Positions 1 through 8,510 of a DNA stretch of 64,000 nt are shown one piece after another. A model generated the notes under the pieces. That model ran no database searches. It was not told the DNA's origin and saw only the letters and a list, made by a program, of their open reading frames with translations. The position numbers were made by a program, and so were the translations under genes. The stretch covers positions 372,001 to 436,000 of the forward strand of contig NZ_BKZW01000004.1 in the NCBI RefSeq assembly GCF_008974265.1, written 5' to 3'. How positions within the stretch are numbered: position 1 is the stretch's first letter; each line of letters begins with the position of its first letter. This stretch comes from Dictyobacter vulcani (GTDB lineage Bacteria > Chloroflexota > Ktedonobacteria > Ktedonobacterales > Ktedonobacteraceae).

Positions 1-2
1 AC

Positions 3-1403
3 CCACCAGTCAGTCAGGAAACCCCAACCCCTGTGCCAACTCAAAATAATGCGGCCAAAACACCTGCCGCTACCAGTACTCCGACTCCTGCACCGACGAA
101 GAGTCCAACGCCGACCCCCACAGCTACCCCAACCGTTACCCCTACAGAAACAGGTACGCCAACGCCGATCCCAACCGTGACGCCGGTGCCGCTGACCGGG
201 ACGCCTGTCCTGACAAGGTTGGAACAGGTCACCGACCAGGCGTTTGGACAGAATGATACCTATGTACCGAATAGCTGGGGTGTACAGAAAAGTCGCTTTG
301 TGCGTACCTCGACCGGTGATCTCTTTACGGTCACTATCGATGCGGGCCAGAATCTGCAGAATCGGCAGTGGCATCTGCTGCACCGGACGACGAGTGCTAC
401 GTGGGAGGACCTGCAACACGGTAATGCGGGAACCGAGCCGATCAATATTTTGCGCGGACCCCATGATGAATTGCACCTGTTTACCTGGCCGGGGACCAAT
501 GGGACGCTTGTCCATCTCATCTCAACGGATCTCGGGAAGACCTTTAAGAGCGAGAACGTAGCCGGTTCCTGGCTCAAGGATCAGGGCTATAGTGGTAGCA
601 GTATTGATGCTAAAGGCAACATAGTTATCTTCCAGACTGCTGCTGATAAGCCGGGTAGCTTCTTGTGGTCCTTTTATTGTGTGACGACGCATCAGTGGAC
701 CTTCCATCAGAGCGATATCGATTATCGCTATACCTATGCCTTCTTCTTTCCAGGCCAGCACAATGATATGACCATTGTGGGTATGCGTGATGTCAAGCGG
801 ACCGAGCTGAATTTTCCCTCAGCATCGGGGAACTTCAACTATGTCTTTAATGCCATCAAATATTTCTATATTAAAGATGTGTCGCATCCAGTCCTGCAGG
901 AAATCAAAGTTGCTGAGGTACAGCCACAGAATAATAATGATATCGATGTAACCTATCTCACTGATAGCTATGTCGATAGTTATAATCGTGTCCATATCCT
1001 CTACAACAACCTGTATGATGGACCACATCACGTGGTGATTGCTGGTGGCAAGATCATCAAAGACGTGAAACAGGACATTACCGATGGTCAGAAAGTGCGT
1101 ATCACCCAGGATACGAAGGGCCACTTCTATCTGATCACCATGAGTGAAGATGGTAAGACGCTCAATATTTATCCTGGTAGTGACACCGACACTGATGGCA
1201 CGCAGCTTGCTCCTGTGGTCAAGCTTGATATCTCCAGTCTGCCAGGTTGCTCGGATGATGACTTCTGTCATTCTCCAACCTTCACTGTACCCAGAAGCGG
1301 CAATCCTCTCAGCGATACTATCGACGGTGTTTATGGCAATTTCACCAAAGAGATCTACTTCCAGATCAACCTGCATGGCAATGCAGACACGAAGAATCCA
1401 TAG
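3..1403 (+). CDS. Secreted Thr/Pro-rich protein with propeller-like C-terminal domain (5'-partial)
   Basis: The reading frame is open to the left edge of the window, so the true start and any signal peptide lie upstream; a GTG at 33 is only the first internal candidate. Roughly the first 55 residues are a Thr/Pro repeat linker, as used to hold exported domains off the surface. The remaining ~400 residues are rich in aromatic, Gly and Asp residues with recurring strand-turn units (for example around HLFTWPGTNGTLVHL and HILYNNLYDGPHHVV), resembling sialidase/BNR-type beta-propellers. No catalytic motif of a known glycosidase is evident, so the function is unknown. It ends just before a bidirectional hairpin shared with the convergent YIP1 gene. 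Confidence 0.75.
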   Translation, partial: PPVSQETPTPVPTQNNAAKTPAATSTPTPAPTKSPTPTPTATPTVTPTETGTPTPIPTVTPVPLTGTPVLTRLEQVTDQAFGQNDTYVPNSWGVQKSRFVRTSTGDLFTVTIDAGQNLQNRQWHLLHRTTSATWEDLQHGNAGTEPINILRGPHDELHLFTWPGTNGTLVHLISTDLGKTFKSENVAGSWLKDQGYSGSSIDAKGNIVIFQTAADKPGSFLWSFYCVTTHQWTFHQSDIDYRYTYAFFFPGQHNDMTIVGMRDVKRTELNFPSASGNFNYVFNAIKYFYIKDVSHPVLQEIKVAEVQPQNNNDIDVTYLTDSYVDSYNRVHILYNNLYDGPHHVVIAGGKIIKDVKQDITDGQKVRITQDTKGHFYLITMSEDGKTLNIYPGSDTDTDGTQLAPVVKLDISSLPGCSDDDFCHSPTFTVPRSGNPLSDTIDGVYGNFTKEIYFQINLHGNADTKNP

Positions 1404-1432
1404 TATCGGGCTTTGCGACTCGACCAGTTAAC

Positions 1433-1475
1433 AGAAATGTGGCGTCTCAGACATGAACTGAGAGGCCACATTTCT
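1433..1475. terminator. Bidirectional hairpin terminator
   Basis: AGAAATGTGGC(G)TCTCAG pairs with CTGAGA(G)GCCACATTTCT around a 7-base loop. It lies between the convergent ends of the propeller-like gene and the YIP1 gene. Confidence 0.7.
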
Positions 1476-1513
1476 GTAGTAGAACGATAGACGTGTGCTG
1501 GCTTGCTTCTGCT

Positions 1514-2071
1514 TTACGCAAACTTGCGGCTATGGACCGCGATCATTGCCAGGACCATCAGCACCACACTATAGAGGTGTGGCAGCCATGGTAGCCATGT
1601 GTTTGTGGCAGGAATAAGGTAGAGTAGCGCGCTCAAGAGCACCAGGGGTACTCCAAAGAGCAGAGTGACGTAGATTTGTTGCAGGTAGGTGCCCTTGCCG
1701 CCGACTATCCTGGCAATCAGGTAGAGAACACCACCGGACAGGAGAAAAGAGATGGGGGTCAGCACAAAAACCAATATCGCGGTCGTGATAACTACCACAT
1801 TTTTCAGATCCTGTACACTCATTCCTGTTGATCTGGCGACGCTACTCAGGTCGGATGGCGCTATAACGTAAGCGACCCCTATAATTAACGCGTTGAGTAT
1901 ACCCAGCAGTAGCAGTTGAAACCAGACAATGCCCCAACTGCCCTTCTTCTTTTCTGCCACAAAGGTGTTGATTCCAGGGTGTGTGAGTACTTTCAAATAT
2001 TGACCAGGCAGGGCAGCCAGAGCCTGTCCAAAGCCTGGTTTTGAAGCGTACTCATAAGAAGATTCTGCCAT
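1514..2071 (-). CDS. YIP1-family membrane protein
   Basis: The 185-residue protein has a short soluble N-terminus and about five hydrophobic segments (for example WFQLLLLGILNALIIGV and AILVFVLTPISFLLSGG), with the Yip1-domain pattern in which a helix rich in small residues precedes LIARIVGGKGTYLQQ. The start at 2071 is chosen because AAGGAG lies 8 bases upstream; an in-frame ATG at 2104 has no such site. The function of bacterial YIP1 proteins is poorly defined. A double copy of an AAACCNGTTTA motif lies about 70-100 bases upstream. Confidence 0.75.
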   Translation of the reverse strand: MAESSYEYASKPGFGQALAALPGQYLKVLTHPGINTFVAEKKKGSWGIVWFQLLLLGILNALIIGVAYVIAPSDLSSVARSTGMSVQDLKNVVVITTAILVFVLTPISFLLSGGVLYLIARIVGGKGTYLQQIYVTLLFGVPLVLLSALLYLIPATNTWLPWLPHLYSVVLMVLAMIAVHSRKFA

Positions 2072-2138
2072 GTTTGCGCTCCTTGCAGTTACTCGCAATT
2101 TCATCGTAGCTATCTGATCGTAGCTACGTTTTCTGCAT

Positions 2139-2180
2139 TATATTTAAACCAGTTTACAGTATAAACCGGTTTAAATATAA
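2139..2180. promoter_or_regulatory. Palindromic operator candidate (AAACCNGTTTA twice)
   Basis: Two near-identical boxes, TTTAAACCAGTTTA (2143-2156) and TATAAACCGGTTTA (2160-2173), spaced 17 bases apart, form an overall palindrome upstream of the YIP1 gene. The same core, inverted (TAAACTGGTTT), recurs at 11497-11507 before another small membrane-protein gene that is followed by a winged-helix regulator. Confidence 0.5.
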
Positions 2181-2336
2181 TGGGATTCCTGCTCATTGTC
2201 AAGCCATCCTCTCGACAACTTCTAGGCAATGTCAAAAAGACCGTGCATATTTCTGCTTCAGCTATTGACAAAAAAGAATTGCATGATTTATTATTATTGC
2301 ATGATCAAGAAAATTTAATCGATCAAGGATAGTTAT

Positions 2337-3183
2337 ATGGACGAAGTTTATGAGCTCCAGAATCTGGAGCAGTTGCGGGCGATCTCGGATGCGTTGCGGG
2401 TGAGTATTTTACGCATCTTGCGTGATCGACCGATGACGACCAAGCAGCTAGGGGATCATCTGGAGATGGCTCCGGCGAAGGTACATTATCATGTGCGCGA
2501 GCTGGAGAAGGTGGGCCTGGTCCAACTGGTGGAGACACGTGAGAAGGGTGGGATTCTGGAAAAGTATTATCAGCCGATTGCGCATAGCTTTCGTGTGCCG
2601 CCAGAGATCCTGCTGGCAACTCCGCCCGATGATCTACTGGCTGCGCTTGGGGGATGCTGGATGATGTCAAGGATGGCTTCTTGCGTGGCATGCGCCAGGC
2701 GGTTGAGCAGAAGAATGAGCGGGCCAATGTTTTGCTGGCTGAGGTCGAGATCTATGCGACCCATGAAGAACAGACGCAGCTCTATCAGCAGATCTTTGCC
2801 TTACTTGCGCCCTATGAACAACGCCGCGATCAAGTAGGCGAGACCCTGCATAGCGTCTTTATGCTCTATCCCGTGCCGTCTACCAGTCAGCTAGAACAAC
2901 AGAGCAGAAAAGTGGCGGAGTCCGCGCAAAGTTATACCGAGTCACCCAGAGTGATGCCGTTCTCTCGAAGTCTATCGTCGGAGTGGTCCACTATAATAAG
3001 GCGGATCTGGAGCACATACTGGCCGATGGACAACGTTTGCACCTCCTGGTGGTCGGGAGCTGCTTTATTGCTGCTGACGTATCAGTAGAGCTGGCTGATC
3101 GAGCAATCGAGAAGCTGAAATTGATCGGCAAACTCGAGGCTACGCCCGCGGTCCGCAAAGTATTGGAAGCGAAACTCTCATAG
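2337..3183 (+). CDS. ArsR-type winged-helix transcriptional regulator (two frameshifts)
   Basis: Read with two single-base corrections this is one 282-residue protein. Residues 1-85 are an ArsR-like winged helix (DALRVSILRILRDRPMTTKQL, then HYHVRELEKVGLV). The rest is a helical C-terminal domain (LLAEVEIYATHEEQTQLYQQI; LADRAIEKLKLIGKLEA) typical of the longer ArsR regulators of Chloroflexota and Firmicutes. Frame 1 breaks at the G5 run near 2647-2651, where one more G gives LGGMLDDVKDG. A second break lies at the A4 run near 2908-2911. AAGGAT precedes the start ATG. Direct TTGCATGAT repeats at 2279 and 2297 could be its own operator. Either a recent pseudogene or sequencing error; the ligand is unknown. 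Confidence 0.7.
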
Positions 3184-3239
3184 GAAAGATGGGTGCAGCC
3201 GTCCTGACAAATAGTAACAGTGGAATTTTTAGGCTGGAG

Positions 3240-3536
3240 CTATAGTCTGAGCAAGAAAACGGGAGCGCAAGCGATAAGGGCACAAAGAATCTGGATCGCC
3301 AGGACCAGTGACACTTGCTTTGGCTGCCGTGGTAAATGCTTGATGGCGAAGAAGGCTATGATCGGTATTTGTAACGCCATGAGGAGCTGCCAGATATGGG
3401 CTGCCGCGCCTTCATCGGCTTGACGGGCAATACCGAAGAGTGCAATGTTGCCCAGCACCAGGGTTAGGGCGACCAGCGACATAGCGACTGGCAAAAAGGC
3501 GCTGGGCTGTCTGAGCGTTGAATGCATATCAGTCAT
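3240..3536 (-). CDS. Small hypothetical membrane protein
   Basis: A 98-residue protein with three predicted membrane helices (FLPVAMSLVALTLVLGNIAL, IWQLLMALQIPIIAFFAI, LVLAIQILCALIACAPVFLL). The ATG at 3536 is preferred over one at 3656 because AAGGAA lies just upstream and the hydrophobic protein then starts with a short polar tail. No family recognised. It is convergent with the ArsR-type gene, and I see no hairpin in the short gap between them. Confidence 0.6.
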   Translation of the reverse strand: MTDMHSTLRQPSAFLPVAMSLVALTLVLGNIALFGIARQADEGAAAHIWQLLMALQIPIIAFFAIKHLPRQPKQVSLVLAIQILCALIACAPVFLLRL

Positions 3537-3726
3537 GATGCTTTCCTTGCTTGTTATCATGATGTTTGCTCTGGAAGATCGCAATGCTTCCAACTGATCA
3601 AAGCATACCATAGATCCTGCCAGGAGGCGACCCCTTGTGTGCTCTTTCATGAGCACTCAGGTGTTGTGAGCCAAACAGTCGTTATGGATTGATCAAGGAT
3701 AGCCGTCCCAATAGGAGGGGAATACA

Positions 3727-4983
3727 ATGACCACAGAGGATATTCGGTCTGTTACGCCACAGGATGAGGAACAGAAACTCCCATTTTGGGTTAATCGCAA
3801 TTTCGCCTGGCTGTTTAGTGGCCAGGCTATCTCTAATATCGGCGATTTTGTCTATGGCACGACCTTGCTGATCTGGGTCTTTAGTCTGACCAGGTCGGCG
3901 ACTGCGGTCAGTGGTGTCTTGCTGGCCCAATGTATTCCGATGTTTGTGCTGGGACCCCTGGCTGGCGTGTTTGTGGATCGCTGGAATCGGCGCACCACGA
4001 TGCTGGTCTCTGATCTTTGTCGGACCATGCTGGCGCTGCTGCCTTTACTGGCACCGGCCGACCTGCGTTTGCCGGTGATCTATAGCAGTGTCTTCCTGCT
4101 GAGTTGCTTTGGACGCTTCTTTATGCCTGCCAAATCCGGGCTCCTGCAAGGAATTGTGCCGGAAAAAGGCTTAATGCAGGCCTCTTCGCTCAGTCAATCT
4201 GTCTCCGCGAGCTCCCTGATTCTGGGTCCTGCGCTGGCGGCTCCGCTCTACTTTGCCTTTGGACCATTTTTCGCGCTGGCCATCAATGCTGCGTCCTATC
4301 TGGTCTCCGCGCTCTGCATTTTCAACATCCGAGCGCCGCGTGAGGTGCTGCATCCCTATGCAGCCACGCCAGAAAATATGACGGCCACGACAGCAGGTAG
4401 TGTCCTGAAAGAGCTGGTGGAGGGACTCAAGTTCGCGCTTGGCTCACGCATCCTGCTCACACTGATCCTGATGCTGGCGCTGGCCATGCTTGGTGGCGGT
4501 GCTATTAACGCGCTCGATGTGGTTTTTGTCAACCGAAACCTGCACGCGGCGCCAGCTATCTATGGCTTTATCGAGGCCGCTGCTGGTGCCGGTGTGCTTG
4601 GTGGTACATTGTTGGCGGCCCTCTTCTCCAAGAAACTGCAGGCGCGCCAGCTGTTTGCCGGAAGCCTGTTCCTGCTTGGCGTTGGTATCATCATCTATGC
4701 CTGTCAGAGCTGGTATATTACCGCCATCATCCTGGCCTTTGTCATCTTTGCCCCCCAGGGAGGGCTGCAGGTCGGCTTTGGTCCTATCTTTATCACGAAC
4801 ACCCCGCGAGAAATGATCGGACGAACCCAATCCTTGCTCGACATTAGCTCATCAGGAGCCAGCCTGCTCTCGATCGCCATCGCCGGCTACCTGGGACAAT
4901 TTATTTCTGTCCCCATCATCTTTATCAGCTGCGGCATCCTGATCTCAATCTCCGGCCTCATCGGCTGGTTTGCCCTCGCGTAG
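3727..4983 (+). CDS. MFS transporter, drug-efflux/enterobactin-exporter-like
   Basis: 418 residues with twelve hydrophobic segments in the 6+6 arrangement of the major facilitator superfamily. The loop 2-3 signature VFVDRWNRR (motif A variant) is present, as is the N-terminal FAWLFSGQAISNIGDF typical of the MFS_3/EntS-like group. An AGGAGG lies 9 bases before the ATG. The substrate cannot be read from sequence. The stop codon TAG (4981-4983) is formed by bases 2-4 of the terminal repeat of the palindromic element that follows. Confidence 0.88.
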   Translation: MTTEDIRSVTPQDEEQKLPFWVNRNFAWLFSGQAISNIGDFVYGTTLLIWVFSLTRSATAVSGVLLAQCIPMFVLGPLAGVFVDRWNRRTTMLVSDLCRTMLALLPLLAPADLRLPVIYSSVFLLSCFGRFFMPAKSGLLQGIVPEKGLMQASSLSQSVSASSLILGPALAAPLYFAFGPFFALAINAASYLVSALCIFNIRAPREVLHPYAATPENMTATTAGSVLKELVEGLKFALGSRILLTLILMLALAMLGGGAINALDVVFVNRNLHAAPAIYGFIEAAAGAGVLGGTLLAALFSKKLQARQLFAGSLFLLGVGIIIYACQSWYITAIILAFVIFAPQGGLQVGFGPIFITNTPREMIGRTQSLLDISSSGASLLSIAIAGYLGQFISVPIIFISCGILISISGLIGWFALA

Positions 4984-5386
4984 CGGCAGCCTTCAAGGCC
5001 AATATGTTTCGTTGAAGCGCTTTTGTGGCCATAAAAATAGGTGGAGAAAAGCAGCGGATCGTCCGTGGAGAGGGCGCCACACGCGGAGGCCGACATGCGG
5101 CGTGATGGTGGAGCGAGGGGCTCAACGAGCAGCGCATGCCTGTGGCGCCTACACCGAGACGGATCCTGTTTCGTGATCCTCTCCGAGAAGGTACGGGGAG
5201 GATCCACACGATCCCTGTAGGCGCCACAGCACTGCGCGTCGTGCTTGCACGCTGGCCTGCGCAAACGTCGCAGTGCGGCCTCCGCGTGTGGCGCCCTCTC
5301 CACGTACACCTTGCTTGCTGGTCACGTCGAACCATCTCTCAACGTCTCGCTAACCGAAAAGTATTGGCCTTGACGGCTGCCGCTAC
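4980..5386. repeat. Palindromic element RS-A, copy A1 (GTAGCGGCAG terminal repeats)
   Basis: 407 bases with terminal inverted repeats beginning GTAGCGGCAGCC and continuing imperfectly through a CAAGGCCAATA block, and an inner inverted repeat (CGTGGAGAGGGCGCC and its complement). At the centre, TGTGGCGCCTACA pairs with its complement. It lies between convergent genes: its left TAG is the MFS stop, and the SDR stop is 8 bases beyond its right end. It lacks a ~42-base segment present in copy A2. No protein is encoded. Confidence 0.85.
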
Positions 5387-5393
5387 GTCGGGA

Positions 5394-6254
5394 TTATGCG
5401 TTGACTGTCTGGCTTGATTTCTGGGCGATCAGTTCCTCGGTGACTTGCCAGAGGCGTTTGCCGAGCTGCTCGTCGTTAGAGATTTTGGAGGAGGTGGATT
5501 GCTTGCTTTTCTCGAAGTATTTACCGTTGACGGTGGTGACTTCGGGTGCGGTGGCCAGATAGATCGAGGTCTGGGCTCCCTGTTCCGGTGTGAGCATGAC
5601 GAGTCTGCCCAGGCGGCCCAGCAGGCCGGTGCCGAAGAAGCCGGAAGCAATAACGCCGGGATGCAGGTTGTTGACGGTGACACCAGTACCTTCCAGGCGA
5701 CGGGCCAGTTCATAGGTGAAGAGGGTCAGGGCCAGTTTGCTGTTGCCATAGACCGGGAAGCCACGGTAGTTTTTCTCGGCCTGGAGATCATCGAAGTTGA
5801 TCTTGCCCATTTTGTGGGCGGTAGAACTCACATTGATGATGCGGGCGGGTGCGCTGGCTTTGAGCAGGTCGAGCAGTAGATTTGTGAGGAGAAATGGGCC
5901 AATATAGTTGCTGGCCAGGGTGCTCTCGATGCCGTCCACGGAGACTTCGCGTTTGTTGTTCATGCGGCCGGCATTATTGAGCAGGACATGCAGCTGTGGG
6001 TATTTTGCTGTGACTTCCTGGGCGAGCTGGCGCACCGAGGCGATCGAGGACATGTCCGCGGTGAGCAGGTCCACGTTCTGATTGCCGCTGATACGCTTGA
6101 TTTCGGCCTGGGCCTCCTCGCCTTTGCTGCGATTGCGGCAGACCATGATCACGGTCGCGCCTAGCTTCGCCAGTTCGAGCGCGGATACCTTGCCAATGCC
6201 ACCGTTAGCCCCGGTGACAAGGCAGACCTTGCCCTGCATATTCGTATTTGCCAT
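5394..6254 (-). CDS. Short-chain dehydrogenase/reductase (retinol dehydrogenase-like)
   Basis: 286 residues with a classical SDR fold: cofactor motif TGANGGIGK near residue 14, NNAG near 90, catalytic Ser in INVSSTAHKMG, and YGNSK as the YxxxK pair. Arg/Lys residues after the first strand (CRNRSKGEE) suggest NADP(H). Its closest family is the light-dependent-protochlorophyllide/retinol-dehydrogenase-like SDRs that act on bulky hydrophobic substrates; the true substrate is unknown. AAAGGA precedes the ATG. Confidence 0.88.
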   Translation of the reverse strand: MANTNMQGKVCLVTGANGGIGKVSALELAKLGATVIMVCRNRSKGEEAQAEIKRISGNQNVDLLTADMSSIASVRQLAQEVTAKYPQLHVLLNNAGRMNNKREVSVDGIESTLASNYIGPFLLTNLLLDLLKASAPARIINVSSTAHKMGKINFDDLQAEKNYRGFPVYGNSKLALTLFTYELARRLEGTGVTVNNLHPGVIASGFFGTGLLGRLGRLVMLTPEQGAQTSIYLATAPEVTTVNGKYFEKSKQSTSSKISNDEQLGKRLWQVTEELIAQKSSQTVNA

Positions 6255-6375
6255 TTGTAAATCCTTTCAAGTAGAGCGTCCTATAGAAAATAGATAGCGT
6301 AGAATCATGATAAATCCCTATATGATAAGCAAACCGACCGGTGATTCTATTCCCACGCGACAGATTTTCCAGGCA

Positions 6376-7653
6376 TTAGCGAGTGACGGTGAACCAGAAG
6401 AAAGGTTGGATTTTACGCAGGCGGCGATAATGTCCATGGGCATCAGGTTGCTCAAAGTGTAGCTCAACATCGGGATCTTCGGCCAGATAGAAACTGCTCT
6501 CACTGATCGGGATCAGCGGACGCAAGGTTGACTGTTGAAGATAGAGTTGCTGTCCCTGCTGCTGTATATCCAGCGTACCGAACATCCCGCTATATGTGCC
6601 GGCCATAGTCTTGAAGCGCTCGGGCGATAGCTCAACGGTGGTGCGGGCGAGCGGAGGCAGATCCAGTACCAGATTGGTGAGCTGGCGGGCGACTTCTGCG
6701 CAGTTGAAGCCCCCACGGTTCGAGAGAAGGATGATGCTCAGATCGTCCTGGGGAAAGTAGCAGATGAAGCTGGAATACCCTGGGACTCCGCCGGCGTGGC
6801 TGCGATAGGCGTGGCCGCGATAACTGCCGATGCCCCAGCCCAGCCCATAATTCTCACGCTCGCCATTGTTGAAGGTGAGCGGGGTATACATGCGTGCCTG
6901 CAGTTGATGGTCCAGCAAACGTCCTGCACGCAGAGCCTGCTGCCAGAGCAACAAATCATCCAGGCTTGAACCGATGCCGCCCGCCGCGTAATGGGCCGCC
7001 GTAGCTATATAGGGTGCATTCTGGTATTCATGCGCATTGCGTTCATAGCCGCCGGCTCGATATGGGATAATGTCTTCTCGTTGGAGATATGAGGAATGTG
7101 TCATCTCCAGTGGCTCAAAAATCATGCTCTGCAGCGCCTGGCCATAGTCCAGGTCCAGGATTTTTTCAATGATGCAGCCCAGCAGTACATACCCGGAATT
7201 GCAATAACTATATCTGGTGCCCGGCTCAAATTCCAGTGGCAGATCCTGGAAGCTCGCTACGATTTCCGCGACAGATTGCAGGTGAGCACCATGTTCCCAG
7301 AAGCCAGGCTGCGTCACGAAGTTGGGTATGCCAGAGGTATGGGTCAGCAGGTGGGTCAAGGTGACCTCATATTCATAGCGTGGATAGTCCGGCAGATAGG
7401 TCTGGATGGGAGCATCAAGCCGTAATTTGCCTTGCTGCTCCAGCAACATAATCAGTGTGGCCGTAAAAGGCTTGGTGACTGATCCTAGTCCAAAGACCGT
7501 CTGTGGCGTCACTGCCTGCTCCCACTCCAGATTCGCTAAGCCGTGGCCCTGGCGATACAGAATCTGGCCATCTTTTACCAGCGCTACGGCCATGCCTGGT
7601 TCATGTGGAGCTACGTGGGCGGTGAGCAGGGCTTCGATCTCGGCAGTATGCAT
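6376..7653 (-). CDS. Serine hydrolase, class C beta-lactamase family
   Basis: A 425-residue protein of the beta-lactamase/D-Ala-D-Ala carboxypeptidase superfamily. The nucleophile motif SVTK (SxxK) lies in GLGSVTKPFTA, the YxN motif in RYSYCNSGYVLLG, and the third motif HAGG in SHAGGVPGYSS. A C-terminal ~100-residue beta-rich tail follows, as in many esterase-like members. No signal peptide is seen, so it is probably cytoplasmic. The start at 7653 follows AGGAAAGGA. Substrate unknown; these enzymes include esterases, peptidases and amidases. Confidence 0.85.
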   Translation of the reverse strand: MHTAEIEALLTAHVAPHEPGMAVALVKDGQILYRQGHGLANLEWEQAVTPQTVFGLGSVTKPFTATLIMLLEQQGKLRLDAPIQTYLPDYPRYEYEVTLTHLLTHTSGIPNFVTQPGFWEHGAHLQSVAEIVASFQDLPLEFEPGTRYSYCNSGYVLLGCIIEKILDLDYGQALQSMIFEPLEMTHSSYLQREDIIPYRAGGYERNAHEYQNAPYIATAAHYAAGGIGSSLDDLLLWQQALRAGRLLDHQLQARMYTPLTFNNGERENYGLGWGIGSYRGHAYRSHAGGVPGYSSFICYFPQDDLSIILLSNRGGFNCAEVARQLTNLVLDLPPLARTTVELSPERFKTMAGTYSGMFGTLDIQQQGQQLYLQQSTLRPLIPISESSFYLAEDPDVELHFEQPDAHGHYRRLRKIQPFFWFTVTR

Positions 7654-7889
7654 ATCGAATCCTTTCCTGTGTTTGAACAAATAATCTTGCTGGCTTGAAT
7701 GCGAGGGTTGCTTTCGTAGTATAACTGCCTGGACAGTAAAAATAGATCGCTCATTTGGACGATGTGCAAGCAGTGAAACATGTGCTATGATAACGTTAAG
7801 AGTAAATTCAATCCCTGGATGCTGTTGGCGAAATTGTCGCCTGGCCAGAGATAGGCCTCATTTGAAACGATCAAGAAATGTGAAAACGC

Positions 7890-7918
7890 GTAGGTTCGAC
7901 CCAAAGGATCGAACCTAC
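7890..7918. repeat. Solo RS-B hairpin (GTAGGTTCGA repeat); the rest of 7681-8015 is empty
   Basis: GTAGGTTCGACCC, AAA, then GGATCGAACCTAC forms a near-perfect hairpin. It carries the same ends as the larger RS-B repeats at 32869, 58890 and inside both composite elements. I see nothing else definable in the 335-base gap from 7681 to 8015. Confidence 0.65.
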
Positions 7919-8015
7919 TGAAAATATAGGCTTCTTTCTGTTAGAAGCGGTTTCTGCTTGCGAATCGTGCTAAAGGCAAGTAACGTCTTTGCTATTGAAG
8001 GAGCGAATAAACACG

Positions 8016-8306
8016 ATGAACAATCAAGGAAATCCACAGACAGAAGGTTTTATTGGTGATTCGTTGCATGGTGCACGGCAGCAGCTTGAGGGCCATATTG
8101 GCGATGTGATCGATCAATATGCCGGCCGCGTTCCCGGTGGCGAGCGCTTTACTCCAGAAGCTAAACAGGCGGTCTCGGGTATACTGGATGGTTTGCAGAA
8201 GCAGCTTGAAGCCGAGGCGGCTAACCGCATGGGCGGCCTGGGCAATCCTGGCAGTCCCGCCACAGGCAATGGCAACCAGTCATCAGACCAGGGCGGCCTC
8301 CTCTAA
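8016..8306 (+). CDS. Small hypothetical Gln/Gly-rich soluble protein
   Basis: A 96-residue protein that begins with polar residues, has a central amphipathic helix (ARQQLEGHIGDVIDQYAG, then PEAKQAVSGILDGLQKQLEAEA), and ends in a Gly/Asn/Ser-rich tail. The ATG at 8016 is supported by GAAGGAG starting about 20 bases upstream (7996-8002). No signal peptide or membrane helix is seen, and no family is recognised. Confidence 0.65.
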   Translation: MNNQGNPQTEGFIGDSLHGARQQLEGHIGDVIDQYAGRVPGGERFTPEAKQAVSGILDGLQKQLEAEAANRMGGLGNPGSPATGNGNQSSDQGGLL

Positions 8307-8315
8307 GCACCGCGT

Positions 8316-8337
8316 GGGCCGTTTCTCAAGGCGGCCC
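8316..8337 (+). terminator. Weak hairpin after the small hypothetical gene
   Basis: GGGCCG and CGGCCC flank a ten-base loop 9 bases after the stop codon; there is no clear T tract. Confidence 0.3.
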
Positions 8338-8510
8338 ATCTCCTCCTCTTTGGTGATCTACGCTATTCTGCTATTGCTGAATATATCAACCTTCTTTCTC
8401 TTCTTGTAACATAGCCGATAGTCAGTCGTATAAATCATGTCAACGGTTCCACTTTTTCAAGGCGTGCATAAGAGCTTATTTATGATAGCGATTGATGACG
8501 GAGGATCGGT

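Noticed and set aside
4980-5386. RS-A elements as retrons or group II intron fragments
   Set aside because: No reverse transcriptase gene or catalytic intron domain is present; terminal inverted repeats and dispersed copies fit a MITE-like element better.
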